NCBI GenBank assembly: GCA_947446155.1
Contig: CANFFZ010000085.1
Location: 1-8,839 of the forward strand
Length of the DNA stretch: 8,839 bases
Source: Chloroflexota bacterium
Lineage (GTDB): Bacteria; Chloroflexota; Dehalococcoidia; UBA2979
Direction of reading: 5' to 3'
Shown piece after piece: positions 1-6,317 of this stretch. The position numbers and the translations under genes were made by a program. The notes beneath the pieces are model-generated. The model saw only the letters and a program-made list of their open reading frames with translations, was not told the DNA's origin and made no database searches. Every line of letters begins with the position of its first letter. Position 1 is the first letter of the stretch.

Positions 1-117
1 GAGTTCATCGAGGTGTTCTACAATCGCCGACGCCTGCACTCCACGCTCGGCTACTGTTCGCCGGTGGAGTACGAGGCAAGAATGGTCCCACGAGCAAGGA
101 GCGCCTCGGCGGCCTAA
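1..117 (+). CDS. IS3-family transposase OrfB, C-terminal fragment (5' end outside window)
   Basis: The frame is open from base 1 and encodes 38 residues before a TAA at 115-117. It contains [13 protein letters not shown] followed by SPVEYE. This is the typical end of the integrase core (rve, DDE-type) of IS3-family OrfB proteins, with its last conserved helix and the H-S-x-L-G-Y-x-S-P signature. In this family OrfB, usually fused to OrfA by a -1 frameshift, cuts and joins the element's ends through a circular intermediate. The catalytic D, D and E residues lie upstream, outside the window, so whether this copy is intact cannot be judged. The short tail after SPVEYE is variable in the family. 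The family call is confident; the subgroup cannot be assigned from this piece. Confidence 0.87.
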   Translation, partial: EFIEVFYNRRRLHSTLGYCSPVEYEARMVPRARSASAA

Positions 118-152
118 GCAATCTGTCCGTCAAACCGGAGCAACCCCACTCA
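1..152 (+). mobile_element. Right end of an IS3-family insertion sequence
   Basis: The transposase fragment stops at 117. About 7 bases later (124-152) comes the stretch TGTCCGTCAAACCGGAGCAA followed by CCCCACTCA. It resembles the terminal inverted repeat usually found just after OrfB in this family, which ends in ...CA-3'. Seen from outside, the element would begin TGAGTGGGGTTGCTCCGG (ending at 152) or TGGGG (ending at 148). The exact boundary is uncertain because the left end is outside the window, so neither the partner repeat nor a 3-4 bp target duplication can be checked. From here to 314 the DNA is visibly less GC-rich than the genes that follow, and I recognise nothing coding in it. 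Confidence 0.55.
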
Positions 153-281
153 TTTCCAGACAGCGACTGAAATCATCGAGTCATGGAAGCTAGTAGAGCC
201 ATTTCTCGCCACGGCTAACAGTGACTTATTCCCGTTGGCGCGGTATGAGCCGGGGACACCACCCAATAGGATTTTCCCGCC

Positions 282-312
282 ACGTCTCGGCGACACGGGT
301 AAAGAGAGACGT
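282..312 (-). terminator. Weak hairpin after the secreted-protein gene
   Basis: ACGTCTC (282-288) and GAGACGT (306-312) form a perfect 7-bp stem with a 17-nt loop. It starts 2 bp beyond the stop codon of the minus-strand gene that ends at 315. There is no clear U-run on the minus-strand transcript after the stem, only the mixed sequence GGCGGGAAAATCC. If it ends transcription it is a poor intrinsic terminator. Chance occurrence is possible. Confidence 0.22.
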
Positions 313-314
313 AC

Positions 315-1295
315 CTACTGGTAGACGATGTATCGAGGCGGACTCTCGAGACCCATCAGTTCCGAGGCCGTGAACACCGGCGTGTCCCAGTGGAAGAACA
401 GCTTGAAGCCGGCGTACTCCGAATACGCGGCGCGCGCGTAGCGGTTGTAGCCGTCGAGTTTCTCCGGCTTGCCACCGAAACCGTCCATGTCCACGACCAC
501 ATCGACGTCTGGCGAGGCCTCGAGGGCCTCCATGTCCACGAGCATCTTCGGGGTGAACTGGTGGAGCACGAGGATCTTCGGCGGCAGGTCGTGGTCGACG
601 GCGATCCGCGCGAGGTACGCCTGCACCGGCCGGATCTGCGTCACGTCCAACGTGCCGATGACACTCCCCGGCGCGCGGCGGTAGCGCTGCGTCGCGAACT
701 CCGGGTCGAGCGCGACGTGGACGAACGGCTCGCGCAGGAACTCCTTGAGGCGTTCCACGCCCGACAGCGGATCGGTCCAGCCGACTTGCAGGTCGAGGAA
801 CAGCAGGATGCCGGCGGCACGCGCGGCCTCGACGTGCTCACGCACGGTCTCGATCGGTGTGCGGAGCAGGTACGAGCCGTCGTTCTGCGGGTGGGGCTGG
901 GCGACATCCACGATGAGGTGGAGTGCGGGGATCGCGTAGCGCGGCATCGAATGTCCGCTCGCGATCGGTACGTCGTACTGCGCGGCGAGTTGCTGAGCGC
1001 GGGTGACGGCGCCTGCTGTGTCGTGACAGCCGAGCTCACCCATGAAGCAGATCCCGGGGTGCCCGTACACGCTCACGACCGGGCCCTGGGCGAAGTACGA
1101 GGGTGTCCGGAGCGGGAGGGTGCGCCGCGTCACCTCGAGGGAGGTGACCGGCAGATTCATGGGGGTGGTGTTGTCGGTGGTGAAGGAGGGCGGGGCCGGC
1201 GCGCCGAGGGCGCTCGTCGTTCCGGGGAGAGCAGCAACGACGAGGGCTAGGAGGGCCGAGGCGAGGAGTAGGCCGAAGCCGATGTTCCGCCGCAT
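315..1295 (-). CDS. Secreted conserved protein of unknown function, probably TIM-barrel-like
   Basis: The product is 326 residues. I chose ATG at 1295: it opens a clean Sec signal peptide, MRR followed by a hydrophobic run (about residues 6-24) and a likely cleavage site near ALGA (about 29-32). The frame extends 18 codons further to a TTG at 1349, but that would put a charged, non-signal stretch in front. Conserved-looking segments are YGHPG with GELGCH (about 77-91), LDLQVGW (167-173), ALDPEF (195-200), VLHQF (243-247) and FFHWDTP (300-306). The alternation of hydrophobic strands ending in D/E/H residues with helices suggests a beta/alpha barrel. I recall similar exported or lipoprotein-type proteins of unknown function in Actinobacteria and Chloroflexi. 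There is no lipobox. Two cysteines (about 83 and 90) could form a disulfide. The acidic and His residues at strand ends would suit a hydrolase, but this is inference only. It lies downstream of the broken amidase after 166 bp, on the same strand. Confidence 0.8.
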   Translation of the reverse strand: MRRNIGFGLLLASALLALVVAALPGTTSALGAPAPPSFTTDNTTPMNLPVTSLEVTRRTLPLRTPSYFAQGPVVSVYGHPGICFMGELGCHDTAGAVTRAQQLAAQYDVPIASGHSMPRYAIPALHLIVDVAQPHPQNDGSYLLRTPIETVREHVEAARAAGILLFLDLQVGWTDPLSGVERLKEFLREPFVHVALDPEFATQRYRRAPGSVIGTLDVTQIRPVQAYLARIAVDHDLPPKILVLHQFTPKMLVDMEALEASPDVDVVVDMDGFGGKPEKLDGYNRYARAAYSEYAGFKLFFHWDTPVFTASELMGLESPPRYIVYQ

Positions 1296-1371
1296 CTCGG
1301 GGGTTCCCCATTCGCGCCAACCCCGCCGCGCATGGCCAGCGTATGGCAAACACGAACGTGAGTAAACACCT

Positions 1372-1421
1372 CAACAGATGTTGGCGAATCCACAACCGAG
1401 CAAGTTACGAACATATGTTTT
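1372..1421 (-). promoter_or_regulatory. Pair of related palindromes, one LexA (SOS)-box-like
   Basis: Two copies of AACA(T/G)ATGTT lie in the spacer before the secreted-protein gene. AACATATGTT (1410-1419) is a perfect palindrome. AACAGATGTT (1373-1382) lies within CAACAGATGTTG, a perfect 5-bp inverted repeat with a 2-nt centre. They start 37 bp apart. The first sits in CGAACATATGTTTT (1408-1421), which matches 13 of 14 positions of the Bacillus-type LexA/DinR consensus CGAACRNRYGTTYC; its right half is the weaker one. The pair is about 77-126 bp upstream of the ATG at 1295, a plausible operator position. I see no convincing -35/-10 pair. Regulation by LexA or by another dimeric repressor is inference. 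Confidence 0.35.
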
Positions 1422-1461
1422 GAACCGTCCGGGGAGGAGGCCACGTCGGGGACTGGCACGC

Positions 1462-1755
1462 TCAACGGTGCATCGCCACATCGATCAGCACGCTCTTGAG
1501 CGCCTCGGCGATCCCCACGGCCATGACGTGACGCGCCGTGTCGTCCTTGAGCAGCGCGGCGTCGTCTTCGTTCGTGATGTACAGCAACTCGAGCAGCACA
1601 CCCGGCATCTGCGTCGCGCGCGTCTGGATCGAGGGCTGCGAGCCGTAGCCGAGGGCATCCCAGTCACCGCCGCGCTCGTCCATCTCTTCGCGCGTCAACT
1701 CCCGCTCCGCGCCCAAGACGAGAAACGGCGTCACGCGTCCGGCGCTGTCGGTCAT
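1462..1755 (-). CDS. N-acetylmuramoyl-L-alanine amidase, C-terminal part (frame-shifted from the N-terminal part)
   Basis: This 97-residue frame carries the end of an Amidase_3 domain. QMPGVLLELLYITNEDDAALL (about residues 49-69) matches the family's final block (P-x-VLVE-x-GF-x-SN-x-x-D), whose Glu (here E56) is catalytic. The segment before it, about residues 1-48, looks like the variable insertion common before this block. Its ATG overlaps the stop of the N-terminal part (ATGA at 1755-1752), so the two halves are in different frames. The frame stays open upstream of that ATG and reads GLVRADTE into MTDSAG. That suggests the ATG is not a real start and that a 1-base indel somewhere upstream (perhaps near 1770-1790) split one gene. 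Translational coupling at ATGA could still produce this piece. Alone it has no zinc ligands and cannot be an amidase. Confidence 0.7.
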   Translation of the reverse strand: MTDSAGRVTPFLVLGAERELTREEMDERGGDWDALGYGSQPSIQTRATQMPGVLLELLYITNEDDAALLKDDTARHVMAVGIAEALKSVLIDVAMHR

Positions 1756-2375
1756 CTCAGTGTCCGCGCGGACGAGGCCTTGACGACGTCGTACCCGTTC
1801 GTCTGGAGCCTTGCCACCACGCTGGTACGGATCGCCTCCGCGAGCGCAAGACTGCGGTCTGAGAACTCGCGGCCTGGCGTGTACATCACTTCGATGCCGC
1901 GGGCGCTCGGATCCTGGAAGCCGTTCGAGCGGATCGAGATGAACAGGTCGGCCTTCGCCTCGTTGGCGATCGCGATGCGCGAGTCGATGTCAGCGAAGAT
2001 CGCGCTGTAGTCCCCGAGTACGCGCCCGTTTTGGGTAGCCCGACCGTCATCCGTCCTCGTGTAGACGACGTCGATGTCCGCCTGCTCCAGCAGCGCGCCC
2101 ACACGTTTCGCCATATCGAGGTTGGAGTCGCGCTCGATCAGGCCGTAGCCAGTCGCGCCCCACTCGTCACCGCCGTGCCCGGGATCGAGGACGACACGCA
2201 GCCTCGGCGGGCCCTCATTGAAGAAACCCCACGAGTCGAATGAGAGGAGGCCCGATTGAAACACTCCCACCAGCAGGAGCGGGATCGCCAGCAGGGAGAA
2301 GAGCGCCTTCCGACTGACGGAAGCCCTCACGGCGGACTCAGCCCGTCCATGCCAGCGGTCGCTTTCGTAGAACAT
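1752..2375 (-). CDS. N-acetylmuramoyl-L-alanine amidase, N-terminal part, membrane-anchored; broken and missing one zinc ligand
   Basis: The product is 207 residues: a short basic N-terminus, one membrane segment (about 24-44, an uncleaved anchor or signal peptide), then an Amidase_3 fold. Such enzymes use one zinc to cut the bond between N-acetylmuramic acid and L-Ala in peptidoglycan, outside the cell. Visible motifs are VVLDPGHGG (61-69, first ligand H67), GLIERDSNLDMA (78-89, ligand E81), YTRTDD (105-110), IDSRIAIANEAKADLFISI (130-148) and ARGIEVMY (158-165). The third ligand, His in the usual SIHAN, is Arg here: SIRSN, R149, codon CGC at 1931-1929, one transition from CAC. The frame stops at TGA (1752-1754), before the catalytic-Glu block, which continues in another frame as the 97-residue piece. 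Start: ATG at 2375, with no strong ribosome site; a GTG at residue 16 or 20 is possible. The gene looks decayed, or the assembly has an indel. Confidence 0.78.
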   Translation of the reverse strand: MFYESDRWHGRAESAVRASVSRKALFSLLAIPLLLVGVFQSGLLSFDSWGFFNEGPPRLRVVLDPGHGGDEWGATGYGLIERDSNLDMAKRVGALLEQADIDVVYTRTDDGRATQNGRVLGDYSAIFADIDSRIAIANEAKADLFISIRSNGFQDPSARGIEVMYTPGREFSDRSLALAEAIRTSVVARLQTNGYDVVKASSARTLR

Positions 2376-2393
2376 GGGTCGAGCGTAGGTGGG

Positions 2394-2409
2394 GGGTACC
2401 GCAGTACCC
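2394..2409 (-). promoter_or_regulatory. Inverted repeat just before the amidase start
   Basis: GGGTAC (2394-2399), loop CGCA, GTACCC (2404-2409) is a perfect 6-bp inverted repeat, 19-34 bases upstream of the amidase ATG. It would lie in the leader RNA or overlap a core promoter. It could be an operator or a small hairpin near the ribosome site. No protein partner can be named. Confidence 0.25.
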
Positions 2410-2446
2410 GTCGAGATTCGTGACCGATCCGTATCAGATTCGCGAC

Positions 2447-2476
2447 ATGTCTAGACGAAGAATGTCTAGACGAAGA
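2447..2476. repeat. Perfect 15-bp tandem duplication containing a palindrome
   Basis: The unit ATGTCTAGACGAAGA occurs twice head to tail with no mismatch (2447-2461 and 2462-2476). Each unit contains the 8-bp palindrome GTCTAGAC. The second copy runs into the left arm of the terminator stem (from 2474). The pair lies 72-101 bp upstream of the amidase start, a fitting place for a two-site operator. Replication slippage is the simpler explanation. Confidence 0.8.
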
Positions 2477-2501
2477 CGGCCCCGCGTATGCGGGGCCGTC
2501 T
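2474..2501 (-). terminator. Strong hairpin terminator after ccr
   Basis: AGACGGCCCCGC (2474-2485), loop GTAT, GCGGGGCCGTCT (2490-2501) is a perfect 12-bp GC-rich stem with a 4-nt loop. It lies 21 bp past the ccr stop codon. On the minus-strand RNA the stem is followed by UCGUCUAGAC rather than a run of U, so termination would rely on stem strength. It separates the ccr transcript from the amidase gene. Confidence 0.75.
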
Positions 2502-2521
2502 CGGTCGTCGACAGGCGAGGG

Positions 2522-3775
2522 CTAGTCGAGGGTCGTCATGCCCTTGCGCTTGGCGTTCACGAGGATCGCCATGTTGCCGTTCCCCCGGTTCTCGTACATC
2601 AACTGGTGCGGCTTGCCGACCTCGTTGAACTCGAACACCTCACCGAGGCAGGGGTCGACTTCCTTGTTCGCGACCATGTCGTTCAGGGCGGCGCACTGCG
2701 CCACGCTGGCGAAATGCGAGCCCTGGAGGCGCTTCTGGCGCATCCACAGGTAGCGAAGGTCAACGTCCGCGTTGTAGCCGCTGGTGCCGGCACAGATCAC
2801 GATCATGCCGCCGTTCTCCGCCATAAAGACGGAGGTCGGCACGGTCGACTCACCAGGGTGCTCAAAGACGATCTTCGGGCCTCGACGCTCGCCGAGAACC
2901 TCCCAGAACTTCGCGCCGAACGCGCGGGCGCCCTTCATCCAGTCACCGAAGGCTGCGGCGTCATCCAGGTCGGGCAGGCGCCCCCAGTGGGTGAACGCAG
3001 GGTCCTTGCGGTTGATGACGCCCTTGGCGCCCAACTGCAGGCAGTACTCCACGCGACTGTCCTCGGAGACCACGGCGATCGGGACGCCGCCTTTGGCCTT
3101 CGTGATCTGGATCGCCATGGTGCCCAGTCCGCCGGTGCCGCCCCAGATGAGGACCGGGTCGCCGGCATGCACGATGTTCGGCTCCCAGCCCATCAGCATC
3201 CGGTAGGCGGTGGCGCCGACGAGCATGTAGGCGCTGGCAGCCTCCCAGTTCAGGTGCTTCGGCTTCGGGAAGCACTGGTAGTGGTCCACCAACGTGAACT
3301 GGGCAAAGGAGCCGTAGTTGCTCTCGTAGCCCCAGATCCGGTTGGTGGAAGACATGATCGGCTCGGTGCCGGCCTTGATGTCGGCAGCGTCTTCGTCCCA
3401 CTGGCCGCAGGAGAGGACGACCTCGTCCCCCACCTTCACGTTGCGGACCTCGGAACCGATCGCCCAGACCACACCGGAGGCATCCGAGCCACCGATGTGG
3501 AAGTCCTCGGGCTCGCCCTTGCGCTGGCGGGCACCGATCACGTCCACGGGAAAGCCGAGGCCTGCCCAGACGTTGTTGTAGTTCACGCCCGCGGCCATCA
3601 CCCAGACCAGCACCTGCTTGGGGCCGACCTTCGGGACGTCCACGACCTCCACCTCGAAGGCCTGCTCCGGCTTTCCGAATCGCGAGGCGCGAATGAGCGA
3701 GGCGTGCATTTGCTTCGGCACGTACCCCAGCGGGGGCGTCTCGCCGAGGGCGTACAGATCTTTTTCAACAGGCAT
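2522..3775 (-). CDS. ccr: Crotonyl-CoA carboxylase/reductase
   Basis: The product is 417 residues, close to the family's 420-450. The enzyme is a cytosolic medium-chain dehydrogenase/reductase that uses NADPH and CO2 to turn crotonyl-CoA into (2S)-ethylmalonyl-CoA, the key step of the ethylmalonyl-CoA pathway for C2 assimilation and a source of extender units. Evidence: [12 protein letters not shown] (63-74), [10 protein letters not shown] (98-107), [13 protein letters not shown] (148-160), the nucleotide loop WGGTGGLG (211-218), [10 protein letters not shown] (249-258), FEHPGE (304-309), CAGTSGYN (328-335) and QGSHFA (351-356). Residues equivalent to the CO2-positioning Asn (NYNN, 65-68), Glu (E151) and His (H354) appear present; the aromatic before the Glu is Tyr150 where the Streptomyces-type enzyme has Phe. 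From memory it reads closer to the alphaproteobacterial type. Start: ATG at 3775 with GGAGGGAG about 6 bases upstream. It is 111 bp downstream of glnD, so it may have its own promoter, and it ends at the hairpin at 2474-2501. Confidence 0.93.
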   Translation of the reverse strand: MPVEKDLYALGETPPLGYVPKQMHASLIRASRFGKPEQAFEVEVVDVPKVGPKQVLVWVMAAGVNYNNVWAGLGFPVDVIGARQRKGEPEDFHIGGSDASGVVWAIGSEVRNVKVGDEVVLSCGQWDEDAADIKAGTEPIMSSTNRIWGYESNYGSFAQFTLVDHYQCFPKPKHLNWEAASAYMLVGATAYRMLMGWEPNIVHAGDPVLIWGGTGGLGTMAIQITKAKGGVPIAVVSEDSRVEYCLQLGAKGVINRKDPAFTHWGRLPDLDDAAAFGDWMKGARAFGAKFWEVLGERRGPKIVFEHPGESTVPTSVFMAENGGMIVICAGTSGYNADVDLRYLWMRQKRLQGSHFASVAQCAALNDMVANKEVDPCLGEVFEFNEVGKPHQLMYENRGNGNMAILVNAKRKGMTTLD

Positions 3776-3810
3776 GAATGCTCCCTCCGCACGGTGCCCG
3801 CCTCAGGAGA

Positions 3811-3834
3811 CCGGGCCCGGGCGTGATGCTAGCA
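3811..3834 (-). promoter_or_regulatory. Palindromes in the glnD-ccr spacer, possible operator
   Basis: CCGGGCCCGG (3811-3820) and TGCTAGCA (3827-3834) are perfect palindromes 36-59 bases upstream of the ccr ATG. On the minus strand, GCTAGCAT could hold a poor -10 element, but I find no matching -35. In GC-rich DNA the first palindrome is weak evidence. They are listed because a 111-bp spacer before a gene of another pathway is a likely place for a promoter. Confidence 0.18.
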
Positions 3835-3886
3835 CCCACCTCGCGGAGAGGCAGGCGGGGGCGGCCGCCGAGGCGCATGAACCTGA

Positions 3887-6214
3887 CTACGCCGTCAGGC
3901 CCTCGATGACCTGGACCATCAGCCGTTCGAGGCGTTCGGCGGCGTCCTTCTCCTCGATACGGCGGCCATCCTCGCGGCGGATATAGAAGGCGTCCACCAC
4001 CTCCGACCCGATGGTGTCCACCTTGGCGAGGTGGATATCGATCCGCTGTTCGTGCAGCGCCTTCGTGATGCCGTACAGGAGGCCGCGGCGGTCTGCTGTG
4101 GATATCTCCAGGACGGTGAACTCTCGGGATGCTGTGTTGTTCACATCCACGACGGTCGGTACGTCCGCGAGCGGGTGCGCCGGATACGACCGCCGCACCT
4201 CCGCCAGCCGCTCTTCGATGTCGAACGTGCCCTCGATCGCGGCCGGGACAGCCGTGAGGATGCGTCCCCACCGGCGGTCGTCGATCCCGATGCCGAGGGC
4301 GTCCGAGACGTGCCACACCTGGATCGCTGTCCCGCTCGAGTGCGTGTGCGCCACGCCACCGAGGACGCTCGCGTTGTGCCCGGCGAGCGCGCCCGTGACG
4401 GATTGGATAATCCCCGTGCGGTCCGGCGTGACGATGGTGAGCCGGTCGATCTCGCCGAGGCGGTCGTGCCGGGCCGACGTGCCGCCGGCAGCCTCTTCGA
4501 TCAGCGCGATGTGGTCGCCGATGGTCTCCGGCGGGACGGAGATCATGTAATCCACGTCCAGCCCCGCGAGATGTGCGCCGACAACGTCCGCTGGGAAGCG
4601 CGACGCGAGGGCTTCCACGATCGCCTCGGGGCGCGGGATCGAGGCGTCTGGAGCGTCGGCTGCCAGCACAGCCATCACGCGCACATACAGCGAGCGCATC
4701 AACTGCGCCTTCCACTGTGACCAGACGTTGGGGCCCGACGCGCACGCATCTGCGATCGACAACAGGTAGATCAAGCGGAGCGTATTCGCGTCGCCGGCAC
4801 GGCGCGCAGTGTCCTCGATGACCTCCGGGTCGGCGATGTTGCGGCGGGTTGCCACGTTCGGGAGAAGGAGGTGTTCACGGACGGCGGTGACGAGGCGAGC
4901 CTCCTCGCCTGGCGGCAGACCAGCCCTCGATGCGACACGCTCGGCGATGACGGCGCCCGCCAACGAGTGGTCGCCGGTATGCCCCTTGCCGATGTCGTGC
5001 AGTAGTGCGGCCAGCAACAGTTCGTCCGGCCGCCCGAGTTCTTTCGCCACATTCGGGGTGTCGCACTCGAACTCGTCCTCGGTCATGAGACGCCGGGCTT
5101 CCGCGACGGTACGCGCGGCGTGGACATCCACCGGGTGGATGTGGAACTGCGCGACGTGGGGGCGGGCACGCAGGACCTCCCATTCCGGCACCAGTTCATC
5201 CAGCCACGGTGCCAGCGGCAGCGGATCGAGGCTGGTGTCTGACCGGATCCCCTGGAGCGCCGCGCGCATGCTCGCGAGCGGGGTGTCCTGCATCGCGCCC
5301 GGCTTGCGGGAGGTACCCCCCCGCCCGAGGCTCAACCCCAGGAACTTCCGCGCGCCGCCGCCGTCCGCCAGCCGGCGTCCGGCCTCGGCGTCCGCGTCTC
5401 GCATCGCGACGTACACGCCCTGGGCCCAGTCGAAGCCGTCCTGGCCCAACCATTCGCCGATGCGTGCGTGCAGCTCCGGCGGATACAGATCGGTGGGTCG
5501 GTCGGCGTGAGCGTGGACCGCTGAGCGCGTCGCGAACAGCCGCTCCTGCGCGTCGAGCAGCGCCACGGGGAGCGGCGGGAGCGGACGGTCAGCGGCGAGC
5601 GCCTCGGCGGCGTCCAGCCAGTGGACGGTCTGGATGTCGCGCAGGCCGCCGCGCCCGTTCTTCAGGTCCGCGCAGAGCAGTTGCCACGGTTCTTTCGCCG
5701 CAACCTCGCGATGGCGCTCATGGAGCGCGGTGCGTGCCCAGCCTCGCTGCTGCTTCGCCGTCTTCCGAAGGACACCGCGGAACTCTTCGTACAGGGAGGT
5801 GCTGCCGGTGACGAGGCGCGCGTCCAGCAGGGCGGTGAACGTTTCGATGCTTGCCTGCATCGCCTCGGCGACCTGGGCGACCGTCCGGACGGAGTGGCCC
5901 ACCTTCAGGCCGGCGTCCCAGAGGGGATAGAGGGTGCGGACGGCTTCCTCGCCGCCACGCGGGATGAGGATCATCACATCCACATCGCTGTGCCGTTGCT
6001 GCTCGGAGCGCCCGTAGCCGCCCGCGGCGACGACGGCGTGCGCCACATCCTGCCCCGTCAGTTCGGTGAGGGCGCTGTCAAGAAGGGCTGCGAGGCGAGC
6101 AGCGGCCACCCGACCGGCCTGGCGGGCGGGGAGCGGTGTGATGTCCGCCCGTGCCGCCAGGAACGCCGCGAGCGCAGGCCCCGCGACAACGGGGGTTGGG
6201 CGTGCGTCCACCAT
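3887..6214 (-). CDS. glnD: Bifunctional PII uridylyltransferase (or adenylyltransferase)/nucleotide-removing enzyme GlnD
   Basis: The product is 775 residues, somewhat shorter than the 890 of E. coli. GlnD senses glutamine: when glutamine is low it adds UMP (AMP in actinomycetes) to Tyr51 of PII, and when glutamine is high it removes it. Domains in order: nucleotidyltransferase with AAGGYGRS...SDVDVMIL (about 63-83; metal-binding D77 and D79); the helical linker domain with CADLKNGRGGLRDIQ (181-195); an HD hydrolase domain (about 353-500) with HPVDVHA (360-366), LLHDIGKGHTGDHS (404-417) and REHLLL (446-451); ACT 1 (about 591-665, LTIVTPDRTGII); ACT 2 (about 699-770, VLEISTADRRGLLYGIT). The ACT pair is the glutamine sensor. 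All domains and key residues seem intact. Start: ATG at 6214 with GAGGGAG about 8 bases upstream. It follows its substrate gene glnB by 103 bp. UMP versus AMP chemistry cannot be told from sequence alone. Confidence 0.94.
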   Translation of the reverse strand: MVDARPTPVVAGPALAAFLAARADITPLPARQAGRVAAARLAALLDSALTELTGQDVAHAVVAAGGYGRSEQQRHSDVDVMILIPRGGEEAVRTLYPLWDAGLKVGHSVRTVAQVAEAMQASIETFTALLDARLVTGSTSLYEEFRGVLRKTAKQQRGWARTALHERHREVAAKEPWQLLCADLKNGRGGLRDIQTVHWLDAAEALAADRPLPPLPVALLDAQERLFATRSAVHAHADRPTDLYPPELHARIGEWLGQDGFDWAQGVYVAMRDADAEAGRRLADGGGARKFLGLSLGRGGTSRKPGAMQDTPLASMRAALQGIRSDTSLDPLPLAPWLDELVPEWEVLRARPHVAQFHIHPVDVHAARTVAEARRLMTEDEFECDTPNVAKELGRPDELLLAALLHDIGKGHTGDHSLAGAVIAERVASRAGLPPGEEARLVTAVREHLLLPNVATRRNIADPEVIEDTARRAGDANTLRLIYLLSIADACASGPNVWSQWKAQLMRSLYVRVMAVLAADAPDASIPRPEAIVEALASRFPADVVGAHLAGLDVDYMISVPPETIGDHIALIEEAAGGTSARHDRLGEIDRLTIVTPDRTGIIQSVTGALAGHNASVLGGVAHTHSSGTAIQVWHVSDALGIGIDDRRWGRILTAVPAAIEGTFDIEERLAEVRRSYPAHPLADVPTVVDVNNTASREFTVLEISTADRRGLLYGITKALHEQRIDIHLAKVDTIGSEVVDAFYIRREDGRRIEEKDAAERLERLMVQVIEGLTA

Positions 6215-6260
6215 TCGATCGCTCCCTCGCTCACGCCGGAGCGTACGTCACGGACGGGCC

Positions 6261-6289
6261 CCCCGAATCGGCTCGTGAGCCGTCCGGGG
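6261..6289 (-). other. Bulged hairpin between glnB and glnD
   Basis: Outer stem CCCCG/CGGGG (6261-6265 with 6285-6289) encloses AAT and TC bulges and an inner stem CGGCTC/GAGCCG (6269-6274 with 6277-6282) closed by a 2-nt loop (in practice the last pair opens to give a 4-nt loop). No U-run follows on the minus-strand RNA. It is more likely an RNA-stabilising or attenuating structure inside the operon than a full terminator. It could lower glnD expression relative to amtB and glnB. Confidence 0.4.
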
Positions 6290-6317
6290 TGACCCGCCCG
6301 TGGCAAAGGCACTACCG

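Noticed and set aside
1296..1349. N-terminal extension of the secreted protein to a TTG at 1349
   Set aside because: It adds 18 charged residues before an otherwise ideal signal peptide; ATG at 1295 is more likely.
1750..1790. Programmed ribosomal frameshift in the amidase
   Set aside because: No slippery heptamer or clear downstream hairpin or pseudoknot is seen; an indel or stop-start coupling is simpler.
2420..3826. Long open frame on the plus strand opposite ccr
   Set aside because: It is antisense to a well-conserved ccr gene, is rich in His/Arg/Val low-complexity sequence and has no recognisable motif; it is a GC-rich shadow frame.
3765..4745. 326-codon minus-strand frame inside glnD, and the plus-strand frame at 390-1250 opposite the secreted-protein gene
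   Set aside because: Both overlap convincing genes over their length and show Arg-rich, motif-free translations.
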